From: Paenibacillus sp. FSL H7-0331 | GTDB taxonomy: Bacteria; Bacillota; Bacilli; Paenibacillales; NBRC-103111 | Direction: 5' to 3' | Assembly (NCBI RefSeq): GCF_001956045.1 | Contig: NZ_MRTH01000015.1 | Location: 62,001-126,000, forward strand | DNA: 64,000 bases | In this document: positions 25,112-34,773 of the stretch, piece by piece | Layout: each line of letters begins with the position of its first letter | Position numbering within the stretch: the stretch's first letter is position 1 | Made by a program: the position numbers and the translations under genes | The notes under the pieces: model-generated | Database searches by the model: none | What the model was told of the DNA's origin: nothing | The model's input: the letters and a program-made list of their open reading frames with translations, nothing else

Positions 25112-25849
25112 ATGAATACCACAATAAGCCAATTACAGCAGCACCGCTCCATCCGTAAGTATAAACCAGATTTATTGACCGATGAACAGCTCCAAGCCAT
25201 TATCCAGTCCGCACAAAGTGCTCCAACCTCCAGCAACATGCAGGCGTATAGTGTCATTGCTGTAACGAACCCCGAAATCAAGAGTGAGCTTGCTAAATTG
25301 GCTGCCAATCAGTCGTATATTGAGGAATGTCCTGTATTCCTGGTCTGGTGCGCCGATTTGTACCGCCTTCAATATGCCACCGCATCAGTAGAAGACATTC
25401 AAATACCGACCACAACTGAAATTTTTATTATCGCAACGGTTGATGCCGCACTTGCAGCCCAAAATGCTACACTGGCAGCCGAATCACTTGGACTCGGGGC
25501 CGTCTATATCGGAGGGATTCGCGACAATATTCGCAAGGTGTCCGAGCTTTTACGATTGCCTAAGCTGGTTTATCCGGTTTTTGGCATGTGTGTCGGTTAC
25601 CCGGATCAAGAGCCGACCTCCCGTCCCCGTCTACCTGTAGAAACAATCCTTCATCGGGAGCATTACTCCACCGACCATTACGACGAAGGCATTGAACAGT
25701 ATAATCAGTCATTGCAGGCTTTTATGGCAACTCGCGTAGGTGGCAATCGAGACACGAACTGGTCCAAGGAAATGGCTAAACGTCTGAAATCCCGAAAACG
25801 CGATGATGTCACGGAATTCCTCCACGATCAGGGATTTGAACTAAATTAA
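25112..25849 (+). CDS. NAD(P)H-dependent nitroreductase/flavin reductase (NfsA/NfrA type)
   Basis: A 245-residue flavoprotein. The N-terminus QLQQHRSIRKYKPDLLTDEQL and SAPTSSNMQAY form the FMN phosphate and ring-binding signature of the NfsA/Frp group, and the C-terminal half carries AAESLGLGAVYIGGIRDN. It reduces FMN or nitro compounds with NADPH. The most likely role here is supplying reduced flavin to the two-component FMN monooxygenases of the neighbouring genes, which share its leader type; that is inference. The ATG follows AAAGGGG. It is followed 59 nt later by an FAD oxidoreductase gene on the same strand. Confidence 0.88.
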   Translation: MNTTISQLQQHRSIRKYKPDLLTDEQLQAIIQSAQSAPTSSNMQAYSVIAVTNPEIKSELAKLAANQSYIEECPVFLVWCADLYRLQYATASVEDIQIPTTTEIFIIATVDAALAAQNATLAAESLGLGAVYIGGIRDNIRKVSELLRLPKLVYPVFGMCVGYPDQEPTSRPRLPVETILHREHYSTDHYDEGIEQYNQSLQAFMATRVGGNRDTNWSKEMAKRLKSRKRDDVTEFLHDQGFELN

Positions 25850-25859
25850 AACTCAGTTA

Positions 25860-25893
25860 ATGCTTACGATGTCAGTTTTGCATACGCAAAACT
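25860..25893 (-). repeat. hairpin-tail repeat between oxidoreductase genes
   Basis: Minus-strand reading: AGTTTTGC-GTAT-GCAAAACT then GACATCGTAAGCAT. It ends just before the AGGAGG of the gene at 25909. Confidence 0.85.
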
Positions 25894-25908
25894 TTTAGGA
25901 GGGCCTTC

Positions 25909-27042
25909 ATGCTTGATTTAGTTATTATCGGTGCGGGTCCTTATGGGATTTCCTTGGCAGCTCATGCTTCCGCTCACGGTTTGACTTACAAATTGCTGGG
26001 ATATCCCATGCATTTTTGGCAAAACCAAATGCCGCAGGAGATGTTTATCCGTACCAATCCGATTTCCATAGGACTTTCCGATCCACAGAACGTGTATACA
26101 CTGGAACGTTTTTCAGAAGAAACTGGGGTTCAGATAACGACTCCCCTGCCCCGCCCTGTTTTTGTTCATTATGCCATGTGGTTTGCTGATACAACGAATG
26201 TCGTATTTACGCCTGAGTATGTATCCCTTCTGCAGCGGATGGAAACCAGTAAAGACGGATATTCGGTCACCACCGAATCCGGTCAAATATACTCTGCACA
26301 TAACGTTATCGTGGCAACAGGTCTGCAGCACTACGCTTATATTCCGGAGGTATTCGCCGGTATTTCCTCTGACCTCGTATCCCATACATTTGGCTACAGC
26401 AGCTTCAGCTCATTTACTGGGAAAAAGGTTGCTGTAATCGGAAGCGGACAAAGCGCTTGGGAAGCAGCAGCCCTGCTGCATCTCGCAGACAGCGAATGCG
26501 AATTGCTTTATAGGCGTGAAACTCCGAACTATAGTGTCAAAGCTGCTACTGGTATCGAATTAATTGAGCTAGCCAATACCTTCTACGACTTGCCGCTGGA
26601 GCAAAAGCAAGCACGTTGGGCAAAACCAGCCGGCAGCATTGCCAATTTCCTGCGTCCTTATGTCGAGGGCAAAATACGAGAGACGGCTCATGTATCCGTT
26701 GAGCAGGCAGCTACGACCGCTGACGGCAAGCTGTTTCTTAAGCTAACCAATGGTGAGCATCGTATCGTCGATCATGTACTGGCCGCTACCGGATTCCAAA
26801 TACAATTGGACCGTGTCCCATTCATCGATCAGCATTTGCTGCAGCAAATTAAGCGTGAAGAAGCTGGATATGATCAATACCCTCTGCTAGACGCCCATTT
26901 CCAAAGCAGCCTTCCAGGACTTTATTTTGCAGGCCCACTCTCCTCCCACACACATGGCCCCGCATTCCGATTTATCGCCGGATTAAACAAGGCCTGCAAA
27001 TCGATTATTCCAGAGATTAGTCGAGTACAGACTGTCGTTTAA
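25909..27042 (+). CDS. FAD/NAD(P)-binding oxidoreductase
   Basis: A 377-residue two-dinucleotide-fold flavoprotein. The FAD motif GAGPYGISLAAH starts at residue 8 and a second, NAD(P)-binding GSGQSAWEAA lies near 183. IVATGLQHY and LAATGFQ are the ATG-type loops that close each domain. It resembles the FAD-dependent lysine/ornithine N-monooxygenase and thioredoxin-reductase-like superfamily; the substrate is not identifiable. AGGAGGG precedes the ATG. It follows the nitroreductase gene with only a hairpin repeat between them and shares its promoter. A strong terminator follows at 27046. A role in oxidising a sulfur or nitrogen compound would fit the neighbourhood. Confidence 0.78.
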   Translation: MLDLVIIGAGPYGISLAAHASAHGLTYKLLGYPMHFWQNQMPQEMFIRTNPISIGLSDPQNVYTLERFSEETGVQITTPLPRPVFVHYAMWFADTTNVVFTPEYVSLLQRMETSKDGYSVTTESGQIYSAHNVIVATGLQHYAYIPEVFAGISSDLVSHTFGYSSFSSFTGKKVAVIGSGQSAWEAAALLHLADSECELLYRRETPNYSVKAATGIELIELANTFYDLPLEQKQARWAKPAGSIANFLRPYVEGKIRETAHVSVEQAATTADGKLFLKLTNGEHRIVDHVLAATGFQIQLDRVPFIDQHLLQQIKREEAGYDQYPLLDAHFQSSLPGLYFAGPLSSHTHGPAFRFIAGLNKACKSIIPEISRVQTVV

Positions 27043-27045
27043 ACA

Positions 27046-27089
27046 AATACCCCACCAAAACCACGATTTCGTGGAATTGGTGGGGTATT
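27046..27089. terminator. strong terminator between convergent genes
   Basis: Outer stem AATACCCCACC / GGTGGGGTATT and inner stem CCACG-ATTT-CGTGG. T-rich on the plus side. It separates the plus-strand FAD oxidoreductase from the minus-strand monooxygenase and can serve both. Confidence 0.85.
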
Positions 27090-27135
27090 GTTATTTGTGC
27101 GATGTACGATGTGCTTCCCAGTTGCAATATTCCGC

Positions 27136-28455
27136 CTAATTCGTAACTGCATGACGCAGATTAACAGGACGAGCCAGTCCCAGGTTCTCACGAAGGGTTG
27201 TGCCTTCATAAGCTGTACGGAACAATCCACGATTTTGCAGCTCCGGGATCACCTTATCGACAAATATCTCAAGTCCGCTCGGGAATATCGGCGGCATCAG
27301 GTTAAAGCCATCTGCGCCCCGCTCTTTAAACCAATGCTCAATCACATCCGCAAGCTGAAGTGGAGTGCCAGTAAAGGTAAGATGTCCCCGGGCACCAGCC
27401 AGATGCGTAATAAGCTCACGAAAAGTTGGCTGTTCTGTATGGATCTGGTCGATCAGCAGCTGGTGCCGACTTTTCATGCCTTGAATCGTTTCAACACTGC
27501 GTGCACCTTCTAGAGAAGGAATCCGGCTGTCGGGCGAATATCCGCTGAAGTCGATTCCGAGCCTTTCGGAAAGCCGCTGAATCGCTCCCTTCCAATCGGT
27601 CAGCTCAAACAGCTCATTTTCAATATCCTTCGCTTCTGCAACCGTATCGGCAAGAATCGGGCTAAGTCCCGGCAAAATTTGCAGCTGCTCCGGGGTACGT
27701 CCATATTTGGCTAATCTTGCTTTGACATCGCGATAGAAATCCTGTGCACCTGTTAACGATTGCTGTGCCGTGAAGATCACTTCCGCCGTTTTGGCTGCAA
27801 GCTCTTTGCCGCTGTCTGAGGAGCCCGCCTGCACCAGTACAGGATGCCCCTGTGGTCCACGTGGAATATTGAGCGGCCCCTTGACCGAATAGCTGCTTCC
27901 TTTAAAGTCGATTTCATGGACTTTACTGCTATCGATCTGGATACCCGCCTGCTTGTCATATACGAGAGCATCATCCTCCCAGCTATCCCATAGCTGCTTG
28001 ACAACCTCCACGAACTCCTCTGCATTTTCATAGCGCTTGGCATGCTCAGGGTGTTCGTCCAGTCCGAAGTTATGTGCATCCGAGCCACCGCCGGTTACAA
28101 TATTCCAGGCAGCTCTGCCTCCGCTCAGATGATCCAGGGATACGAATTTACGTGCTACATGGAAGGGCTCATTGTAGGTCGTGTTGACCGTTGCGATCAG
28201 GCCGATATGCTCGGTTACCGTAGCCAAGCCTGAGAGCAAAGTGAACGGCTCAAAGCGTCTCCAGGTTCCCGAATAATTATCGGAAATAAATAGGGAATCC
28301 AGCAGACCGCGCTCGGCCGTTTGGGCCAAGTGCTTGTAAAAATTCACATCCAGTGTGCGCTCCGGCTGGGCAAGCGGATGTCTCCAGGCTGCCTCATGGT
28401 GTCCTGCCATAAAAAGAAATAAGTTAATATGCAGCTTCCGATCTGTCTCACTCAT
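27136..28455 (-). CDS. NtaA/SnaA-type FMN-dependent monooxygenase (paralogue 1)
   Basis: A 439-residue bacterial-luciferase-fold enzyme. Family blocks seen: GLLDSLFISDNYSGT, HVARKFVSLDHLSGGRAAWNIVTGG, PVLVQAGSSDSGKELAAKTAEVIFTAQ and FTGTPLQLADVIEHWF. Members oxidise substrates such as nitrilotriacetate, pristinamycin precursors or organosulfur compounds with FMNH2 from a separate reductase; B. subtilis YtnJ and YxeK of this family belong to sulfur metabolism. The start matches the MSExxRK start of its paralogues and has GAGGTG. It lies 80 nt after a lipoprotein gene, the same pair order as at 53109/51749. Confidence 0.9.
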   Translation of the reverse strand: MSETDRKLHINLFLFMAGHHEAAWRHPLAQPERTLDVNFYKHLAQTAERGLLDSLFISDNYSGTWRRFEPFTLLSGLATVTEHIGLIATVNTTYNEPFHVARKFVSLDHLSGGRAAWNIVTGGGSDAHNFGLDEHPEHAKRYENAEEFVEVVKQLWDSWEDDALVYDKQAGIQIDSSKVHEIDFKGSSYSVKGPLNIPRGPQGHPVLVQAGSSDSGKELAAKTAEVIFTAQQSLTGAQDFYRDVKARLAKYGRTPEQLQILPGLSPILADTVAEAKDIENELFELTDWKGAIQRLSERLGIDFSGYSPDSRIPSLEGARSVETIQGMKSRHQLLIDQIHTEQPTFRELITHLAGARGHLTFTGTPLQLADVIEHWFKERGADGFNLMPPIFPSGLEIFVDKVIPELQNRGLFRTAYEGTTLRENLGLARPVNLRHAVTN

Positions 28456-28535
28456 GAATAAACACCTCGTTTTTTAAGATGAATTCGAGAGAGCACAGCT
28501 CAAGCCATCATGGCACTGTACTCCCTCCAGCAGAA

Positions 28536-29885
28536 CTATTGATTTTTTTGCAATCGCTCGACTTCTTTATCAATGCTCTCCGATGCTTTACGAATGGCTG
28601 TATTGACATCGGTACCCTTGGCAATACCTGCCGCCGCTTCCGTTACAAATTTATTAATATCAAGCTCAAACTGGTGCGAGGTATGCTCCTGAATCGGCTT
28701 GACGGCAAATACATTTTGCACCTTTTTGCCTTTGAGCACCGGAAGGTCGGCTCCGTATTCTTTTTCCAATTCCGGGTTAATGATCGCAGGCACTCTGCCG
28801 TTACGAGACAAGATCCTTTGCGTGTCATCGGACAAAATATGTGCGATCGCCTGGAACGCCTCGTCCTTATGTGTGCTCTTGGTAAATACGGACAGTGTAT
28901 GGTTTTGCGCCTCACGCGACTTGCCCAGCTGATCGCTGAATGTAGGCACAGGTGCGATATCCCAATTCACTTCAAGTCCCTGTTGGCGAAGCTCTTCAAG
29001 CGGCCCTACCATATTGGCCAGCCATGTAGGCCTCATCGCTAGATTGCGGTCCTTCATAAACTCATCACGTCCGTACACGTATTTATCAGCCTTGCCGATA
29101 TAACCGGGAATTTCATAATTTTGCTTGGCAATGTTGAATACACGAACCCAATCCGGTGTGCTTAATAACGATTTACCTGTCTTCGGATCGATCACAGGCA
29201 GTGCCAGATTTTTAGCAATCCCGATTGGGCCTTCGGCATCAATACCGATATAGTTCACACCATTCTCCGTACGAGTCAGCTGACGTCCCAGCTCCAACGC
29301 CTGCTCCCAGGTCATCTGGGTATCGGACGGGTAAGGAACGCCGAACTTATCGAAAATATCTTTATTGTAGTAAAGAATATGTTGATTGGAGTTAAACGGA
29401 AGCTCCAGCAGCTCGCCTTTATTGGATAATTCCTTGGCATAGCTCAACATCTCCGGCTTAATTCGGGTAAGATCAAAATTATACTTTTTTACATACTCGT
29501 TCAAATCCAGCAGTACGCCCAAGCTAATAACTTTACGGTGTGAGCTGGAGCTGGAATAAATAATATCGGGTATTTGCCCGGAGGAAAAGAAATCTTCCGG
29601 AGTTGTGCCTGTAGGCGGCTCGATCCGTTCCACCTTGATATTCGGAAACTTTTTATTAACCGGATCGGCAATAAATGTTTTAAATTCGGTATTCGTAAAC
29701 GTACCGCTGCTGTTGTAAAATTTCAAGGTGATAGGCTCGGTGCTGGCTGCTGCATCCTTTGGTGCCGATGATGCTCCAGGCTTGGCAGGGTCTGTCGCTG
29801 CTGCGGTTGGAGCCTCTTTCGAGCAGGCTGAAAGTATAAGTAGAATAAAAATAAGAGCTACGGTTATTGAATGTTTGAACTTCAT
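28536..29885 (-). CDS. extracellular solute-binding lipoprotein, family 1 (paralogue 1)
   Basis: A 449-residue lipoprotein with signal peptide and lipobox LILSAC (Cys at about 21). The mature part is the sugar-type family 1 binding fold with a C-terminal helix DVNTAIRKASESIDKEVERL. It is very similar to the lipoprotein at 53109, for example RNGRVPAIINPELEKEYGA occurs in both. No permease or ATPase follows it; the downstream gene is an FMN monooxygenase, so it must share membrane components. The substrate may be a sulfur- or nitrogen-containing compound rather than a sugar (inference from context). Transcription starts from the leader-bearing promoter at 29988-30104. Confidence 0.88.
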   Translation of the reverse strand: MKFKHSITVALIFILLILSACSKEAPTAAATDPAKPGASSAPKDAAASTEPITLKFYNSSGTFTNTEFKTFIADPVNKKFPNIKVERIEPPTGTTPEDFFSSGQIPDIIYSSSSSHRKVISLGVLLDLNEYVKKYNFDLTRIKPEMLSYAKELSNKGELLELPFNSNQHILYYNKDIFDKFGVPYPSDTQMTWEQALELGRQLTRTENGVNYIGIDAEGPIGIAKNLALPVIDPKTGKSLLSTPDWVRVFNIAKQNYEIPGYIGKADKYVYGRDEFMKDRNLAMRPTWLANMVGPLEELRQQGLEVNWDIAPVPTFSDQLGKSREAQNHTLSVFTKSTHKDEAFQAIAHILSDDTQRILSRNGRVPAIINPELEKEYGADLPVLKGKKVQNVFAVKPIQEHTSHQFELDINKFVTEAAAGIAKGTDVNTAIRKASESIDKEVERLQKNQ

Positions 29886-29987
29886 TTGGTCTGCACCCCT
29901 TGATTATGTTTAGTTATAGCTGTGTGATCAACCTCCATGCCACTCTCCGAACTCCCCACTCCTCTCTGGGTACTTTATTCTCCATAC

Positions 29988-30104
29988 AAAAACACCGGAG
30001 ACCCCACAACAATTGTTGGTTGTCTCCGGTGTTCCGGTAGATTTATATTATTCCTATAGACTTACTATGAAATGAAATATAACACCAAACTAGAACGGTG
30101 TCAA
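29988..30104 (-). promoter_or_regulatory. promoter plus CCGG-hairpin/terminator leader, copy A
   Basis: Minus strand: TTGACA (30099-30104), 17 nt, TATATT (30076-30081), then CTATAGGAATAATA (30046-30059), mini-hairpin CCGG-AACA-CCGG (30026-30037) and terminator ACACCGGAGAC (30022-30032) / GTCTCCGGTGT (29992-30002) with a T run (29988-29992). It precedes the lipoprotein gene at 29885. Confidence 0.8.
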
Positions 30105-30166
30105 TCCTATTTTCAGCTATTTTCACGTGCCGTATAACATAAAAGAGTCTGGTTGTCCCGCTTGCC

Positions 30167-31990
30167 TTACCCCGTTTCTTGCGTAATCGTCCCTTGGGAA
30201 TGAAGATAAAGCTGTTCATAGTAGCCATGCAGCTCCAGCAGCTCCCCATGGTTTCCCTCTTCCACAATACCTCCCTGGCTCATAACGATAATGCGATCGG
30301 CTTGCATAACCGTGGACAGTCGGTGGGCGATTACGATCGACGTTCTCCCCTGGGCAACAATACTTAACGCACCCTGAATCATTTGCTCCGTATGGGAGTC
30401 CAGATTAGCGGTAGCCTCGTCCAAAATCAATATTTTGGGTTGAAATACGATAATTCTGGCAAAGGAAATCAGCTGCCGCTCTCCAGCGGACAATCCGCTT
30501 CCCCGCTCCGATACACGCGTATCATAGCCCTCCTTCAAACGGGTTATGAGCGAATCAGCCCCAACCAGCTTACAGGCCTGAATGACCTGCTCCTGTGAAA
30601 TCGTCTCATCAAACAATTTGACATTATCCATAATGCTGCCCGAGTATAAATACGGCTCCTGCTGCACAAGTCCAACTAATCGGTGCAGCTCGGATTGTGG
30701 GATCTCCCGAATATCTACATCATCAATCCGAATACTGCCCAGCTGCACATCATAAAATCGGCAAAGCAAACTGATCAGCGAGCTTTTCCCGGCACCTGTG
30801 GAGCCTACGACCCCGATCATTTCACCCGGTGCAATGTGCAGATCGAGATCATGAATGACCTTCGTTTCCTCCTGATAAGCAAAGCTTACGTTATCAAAAT
30901 CGATTTTCCCGCTGATGGCAGCCAAATCCAGAGACTGTGTTTCCACTGCATCCGTAATTTCTGGCTTAATCGAAAATACATTCCAGATCCGGTTCAACGA
31001 AACCGTGGTCGATTGAAGCGTATTCCATTGCTGGGTAATCGTATTGATCGGCTGGAAAAACTGCCGGATGTACGTAATGAAGGCGTACAATACCCCAAAT
31101 TCAATCGCTTTATCAAATACAGCAATACCTCCAAGCCAGGTCACAAAAGCAACTGACAAATTACCCAATATATCAAAGGAGCGGTTAAACATCACGTTCG
31201 TTCTAATCTCACGCAAATTTGCCTTGTAATAACTGACATTGTGATCCAAAAACCGCGATTGCTGCTCCTTCTCCTGATGAAAGGCTTGAATCAGATGCAT
31301 CCCGGACAAATTTTCCGCTACATACGATACCAGCTGGGACAGCTGCGCTCTGGAGATCTGGTAGGTTTTGCGCATATAGGAACGAAATCCCGAGGCAATC
31401 AGTACGATAATCGGCATCAGCAGCATGCAGTACCAGGTCAACTGAACATCCAATTGAAACATAATGACAATAATAAAAATCAGCGTCATCCCATCACGAA
31501 CCAGACTTAACAGCACCTGTGTAAAAAACTGATTGAGCGTTTCCGTATCGCTGGACACATGCGTAATTAAGCTGCCGCTGGAGGTACGGTCATAGTAGGA
31601 CATCGACAATTTGAAAATATGGCGAAACAAATCCTTACGAATGCGAGCAACGATGGTTTGCCCCGCCAGCTGCAGCAAATTATTTTGCAAATAAGTAAAA
31701 AACAAGCTGCTGACCGATAATCCCATATAGACCGCACATATGATCAGGAGGGTCCTGTAATCATTTTTGCCCACCATCAAGTTATCATCAATAGCGATCT
31801 TGACCAGATAGGGCTGCAGCAGATCTGCGGCTATCGACAGCACGGTACAGAAAAATACGATGATAAAAGTGACCCTGTGCGGCCTTGCATATACCGATAG
31901 ATCGCGAAATGCGGACTTATAGGCTTGATTCGCTTGCGGCGGCGTGGTCTCCTGTTTACTGTTAGGCTTTTCCTTACGTAGGTTCGGCAA
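30167..31990 (-). CDS. ABC exporter half-transporter with canonical catalytic Glu (YheH/MdlB-like)
   Basis: A 607-residue fusion of six membrane helices (about 30-330) and an ATPase domain. It has Walker A GSTGAGKSS, the variant signature LSAGERQ and Walker B ILILDEATANLDS with the catalytic Glu, followed by IAHRLST. The TTG at 31990 is chosen because AGGAGGG lies 8 nt upstream. It overlaps the end of the partner gene by 17 nt. Together with the 584-residue partner it should form a heterodimeric exporter in which one ATP site is degenerate. It is the last gene of the ten-gene operon. Confidence 0.88.
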   Translation of the reverse strand: MPNLRKEKPNSKQETTPPQANQAYKSAFRDLSVYARPHRVTFIIVFFCTVLSIAADLLQPYLVKIAIDDNLMVGKNDYRTLLIICAVYMGLSVSSLFFTYLQNNLLQLAGQTIVARIRKDLFRHIFKLSMSYYDRTSSGSLITHVSSDTETLNQFFTQVLLSLVRDGMTLIFIIVIMFQLDVQLTWYCMLLMPIIVLIASGFRSYMRKTYQISRAQLSQLVSYVAENLSGMHLIQAFHQEKEQQSRFLDHNVSYYKANLREIRTNVMFNRSFDILGNLSVAFVTWLGGIAVFDKAIEFGVLYAFITYIRQFFQPINTITQQWNTLQSTTVSLNRIWNVFSIKPEITDAVETQSLDLAAISGKIDFDNVSFAYQEETKVIHDLDLHIAPGEMIGVVGSTGAGKSSLISLLCRFYDVQLGSIRIDDVDIREIPQSELHRLVGLVQQEPYLYSGSIMDNVKLFDETISQEQVIQACKLVGADSLITRLKEGYDTRVSERGSGLSAGERQLISFARIIVFQPKILILDEATANLDSHTEQMIQGALSIVAQGRTSIVIAHRLSTVMQADRIIVMSQGGIVEEGNHGELLELHGYYEQLYLHSQGTITQETG

Positions 31991-33728
31991 TGCTGCTTCC
32001 CTCCTCTTGTATGGCAAGCAGCTTGGCATACAAGCCCTTTTGCTGTACCAGCTCTCTGTGGGAGCCGCGCTCAACAATACGCCCCTGATCCAACACGATA
32101 ATTTCGTCTACATGCTTAATAGCGCTAATACGATGGGCAATCCAGATCGTCGTCTTCTGGGCGCGTACCCTGCGCATCGTATCAATGATGCTTTTTTCGG
32201 TTACGGAGTCCACAGCACTGACGCTGTCGTCCAGAATCATAATTGGCGATTCCTTGATCAGGCCCCGGGCCAGACTGGTGCGCTGCCGTTGTCCACCTGA
32301 TAGCGTAACCCCACGCTCTCCCAGCTTGGTCTCGAACTTATCGGGAAATAAAGCGATGCTGGATGATATTTGCGCCTGCCGGGCGGCTTTTTCGACCAGA
32401 TCCAAGGATGAGCTTCTCCGAAAAAAAGCGATATTATCGCGAATCGTCGTGCTGAATAAAAATCCCTCCTGGGGCACATAGGCAATTTGGGTTCTCAGAC
32501 TTTCCAGCGTAAGCTCGCGAATATCCGTACCCCCTATCCACACCGTGCCTGCCGGAGGATCATAAATACGGAGCAATAGCTTAACCAAGGTCGATTTGCC
32601 GCTGCCTGTTTTGCCAACAATACCTAATGATTTACCTGCCTGCAGACTGAAGCTGATATTATGGAGCACTTCATCCTCTTCTCCCGGATAAGCAAAGGAT
32701 AGCCCTCTTACCTGAATCCCCGAAGCGTTAAAATTGGACGAAACGGCCTGCTCGATTTCCACGATATCCGACTTCATATCCAGTAAATGGTTAATACGCT
32801 CAAGCGATGCTCTTGAGCGCTGCATCGTGTTAATGACACGACCAATTTGTTGAAGCGGATTAACCATCATGCGGATATATAACGTCAGCGCTACGAAATT
32901 CCCTAAAGAAATTTGCTGATGAATCGTTAAATATCCCCCAAATGCTATCGTAACAATGAGCGAAAACGCACCCAAAAACGGAATCATCGCTTCAAACAAC
33001 GAGGATAAACGAACCAGACGCAGCTGATGATCCCGGATGCGGTCTACAGTCTCCCCGAACCGTGCGATCATGATCGGCTCAACGGCAAATGTCTTCGCTA
33101 CGCGAATACCGCCGAACTGCTCCTCCGCAGACTCCGTCATTTTGCCCAGAGACTCCTGTACGAGCAGGGAACGCTTCTTGATAACCGGACGAAAGCGGAC
33201 AACGAGATACGGAATGAACAGCAGCGGGAATACACAGCAGACGATCAAATAAAACGGAATGGAGCTGAATAGCATCGTGACCACAACGGACAGGATCAGA
33301 ATCGTCGAGTTGATGATGTGATTAAATCCCATCGAAATCGATTCGCGGATCGCGGTCACATCATTCATCACATAGCTGAGCAGCTTGCCTACCCCATGCT
33401 TCGAATAAAATTCAGCGCTTAGCGTCGTGAAATGATCGAATAATCGTTTTCTGGCAACGTATTCAAACCGCCGGCCCATCCTCATGATCAAATACTGTCC
33501 GATCGCTGTCAACAGCCCGAAGGAAACGCCAATACCGAGCAGCTCCAGGCTGTAATCGATAATTAACGTTTTGGTCAGTTCCCCCTGCTGCAGCTGATCG
33601 GTAAACAAGCCTAGCAGCTTCGGATAATACGATTGAATAATATTCCCGCAAGAAATAGATAGAGCAGCCACAACATATATCGGCCATTTGGACAGCACAT
33701 AATCCGTCAACAAACGTGTCGCCTTCAC
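31974..33728 (-). CDS. ABC exporter half-transporter with degenerate Walker B (YheI/MdlA-like)
   Basis: A 584-residue fusion of six membrane helices and an ATPase domain. Walker A GKTGSGKST, signature LSGGQRQR, and Walker B IMILDDSVSAVDS, where Asp replaces the catalytic Glu. This asymmetry against the partner (canonical Glu but LSAGE signature) is what heterodimeric exporters such as TM287/288 show. The GTG at 33728 overlaps the TGA of the upstream permease as GTGA, so translation is coupled to a sugar-importer gene, which is unusual. Substrate unknown. Confidence 0.88.
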   Translation of the reverse strand: MKATRLLTDYVLSKWPIYVVAALSISCGNIIQSYYPKLLGLFTDQLQQGELTKTLIIDYSLELLGIGVSFGLLTAIGQYLIMRMGRRFEYVARKRLFDHFTTLSAEFYSKHGVGKLLSYVMNDVTAIRESISMGFNHIINSTILILSVVVTMLFSSIPFYLIVCCVFPLLFIPYLVVRFRPVIKKRSLLVQESLGKMTESAEEQFGGIRVAKTFAVEPIMIARFGETVDRIRDHQLRLVRLSSLFEAMIPFLGAFSLIVTIAFGGYLTIHQQISLGNFVALTLYIRMMVNPLQQIGRVINTMQRSRASLERINHLLDMKSDIVEIEQAVSSNFNASGIQVRGLSFAYPGEEDEVLHNISFSLQAGKSLGIVGKTGSGKSTLVKLLLRIYDPPAGTVWIGGTDIRELTLESLRTQIAYVPQEGFLFSTTIRDNIAFFRRSSSLDLVEKAARQAQISSSIALFPDKFETKLGERGVTLSGGQRQRTSLARGLIKESPIMILDDSVSAVDSVTEKSIIDTMRRVRAQKTTIWIAHRISAIKHVDEIIVLDQGRIVERGSHRELVQQKGLYAKLLAIQEEGSSIAEPT

Positions 33729-34693
33729 TCGACCAGCCCCGTGCGCTCAATACCTTCAACAAACCATCGCTGCGCTATTCCATATACGATCAATACAGGG
33801 ACAATGATGAGAAAGGACGCGGCCATTTTGATCGGCTCCGAGAAAATACTGGTTCCTCCCTGTGCCTCATCGGCCGACAAGGATGCAGCCAGCTTGGCCA
33901 AGCTGATCGACAGCGGGACTTCCTTGGAACCGGACATATACATCGACGGTAGGTAGAAATCATTCCAATTCCACACAAACGAAAATAAAAAAACGACGAT
34001 GATCGCAGACTTGGAAATCGGCAGCATGACCTTAAAGAAAAACCGGAAGGCATTGGCACCGTCTATTCTTGACGCCTCTTCAAGTTCCTTGGGCAGTGTT
34101 GAGAAAAATTGCCGGAAAATGATGACGAACAGCGCCCCCTTTAGTCCATGTCCGAATATAGCCGGTACAATCATCGGTAAGTACGTATTCGCCCAGCCTA
34201 TTTCCTTGAACATCAGAATCGACGGCAATATCGTCAGCTGCGGCGGCATAATAAACGTAAATATCAAGGCGGCAAATAACAGCTTTTTTAATGGAAATTC
34301 AAGCCGGGCAAATGCATAACCCGCGATCGAGCAGGATATAATTTGCAGAATCGAAACGGACAACGAAATCGTGAGGCTGTAAAAAAACGCCGTTTTAAAT
34401 TTGAGCATCTCGAATGCCGCCTGAAGATGTCCGGTATACAGCGACCGGGGTACCCAGATCACGGACGAATCCAGCATATTATTAGCATCCTTGAGCATCG
34501 TAATCATCATATACAAAATCGGCTTCAAATAAATAAAAGCGGTATCGATCAAGATCAGATACAGAAACAAGCGGAATAGAAACCCTTTATCCGCCTCCTT
34601 GCCGATAAAAAAATATTTCGTGGAGATCAATCGGTCCCTGATGGATACATCGGCCAATTGACGTTTTTTGAATAATTGGAGCACGCGTTCCAT
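33725..34693 (-). CDS. carbohydrate ABC transporter permease (MalG type), pair 2
   Basis: A 322-residue permease. The start MERVLQLFKK at 34693 has AAGGGA upstream; the open frame before it is translated repeat DNA. About six membrane segments, and the EAA loop is ELEEASRIDGANAFRFFFKV. It pairs with the permease at 34774. It overlaps the exporter gene at its 3' end. Confidence 0.88.
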   Translation of the reverse strand: MERVLQLFKKRQLADVSIRDRLISTKYFFIGKEADKGFLFRLFLYLILIDTAFIYLKPILYMMITMLKDANNMLDSSVIWVPRSLYTGHLQAAFEMLKFKTAFFYSLTISLSVSILQIISCSIAGYAFARLEFPLKKLLFAALIFTFIMPPQLTILPSILMFKEIGWANTYLPMIVPAIFGHGLKGALFVIIFRQFFSTLPKELEEASRIDGANAFRFFFKVMLPISKSAIIVVFLFSFVWNWNDFYLPSMYMSGSKEVPLSISLAKLAASLSADEAQGGTSIFSEPIKMAASFLIIVPVLIVYGIAQRWFVEGIERTGLVE

Positions 34694-34714
34694 GGTGGTC
34701 CCTTCTTTCCTAAG

Positions 34715-34753
34715 AGTTTTTGCGTATGCAAAAACTGACTTCGTAAGCATTTG
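34715..34753 (+). repeat. hairpin-tail repeat between permease genes
   Basis: AGTTTTTGC-GTAT-GCAAAAACT followed by GACTTCGTAAGCATTTG. Both arms are one base longer than the 22201 copies, keeping the stem fully paired. Confidence 0.85.
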
Positions 34754-34773
34754 CTAAGCTTCCTAAGCTTCTG

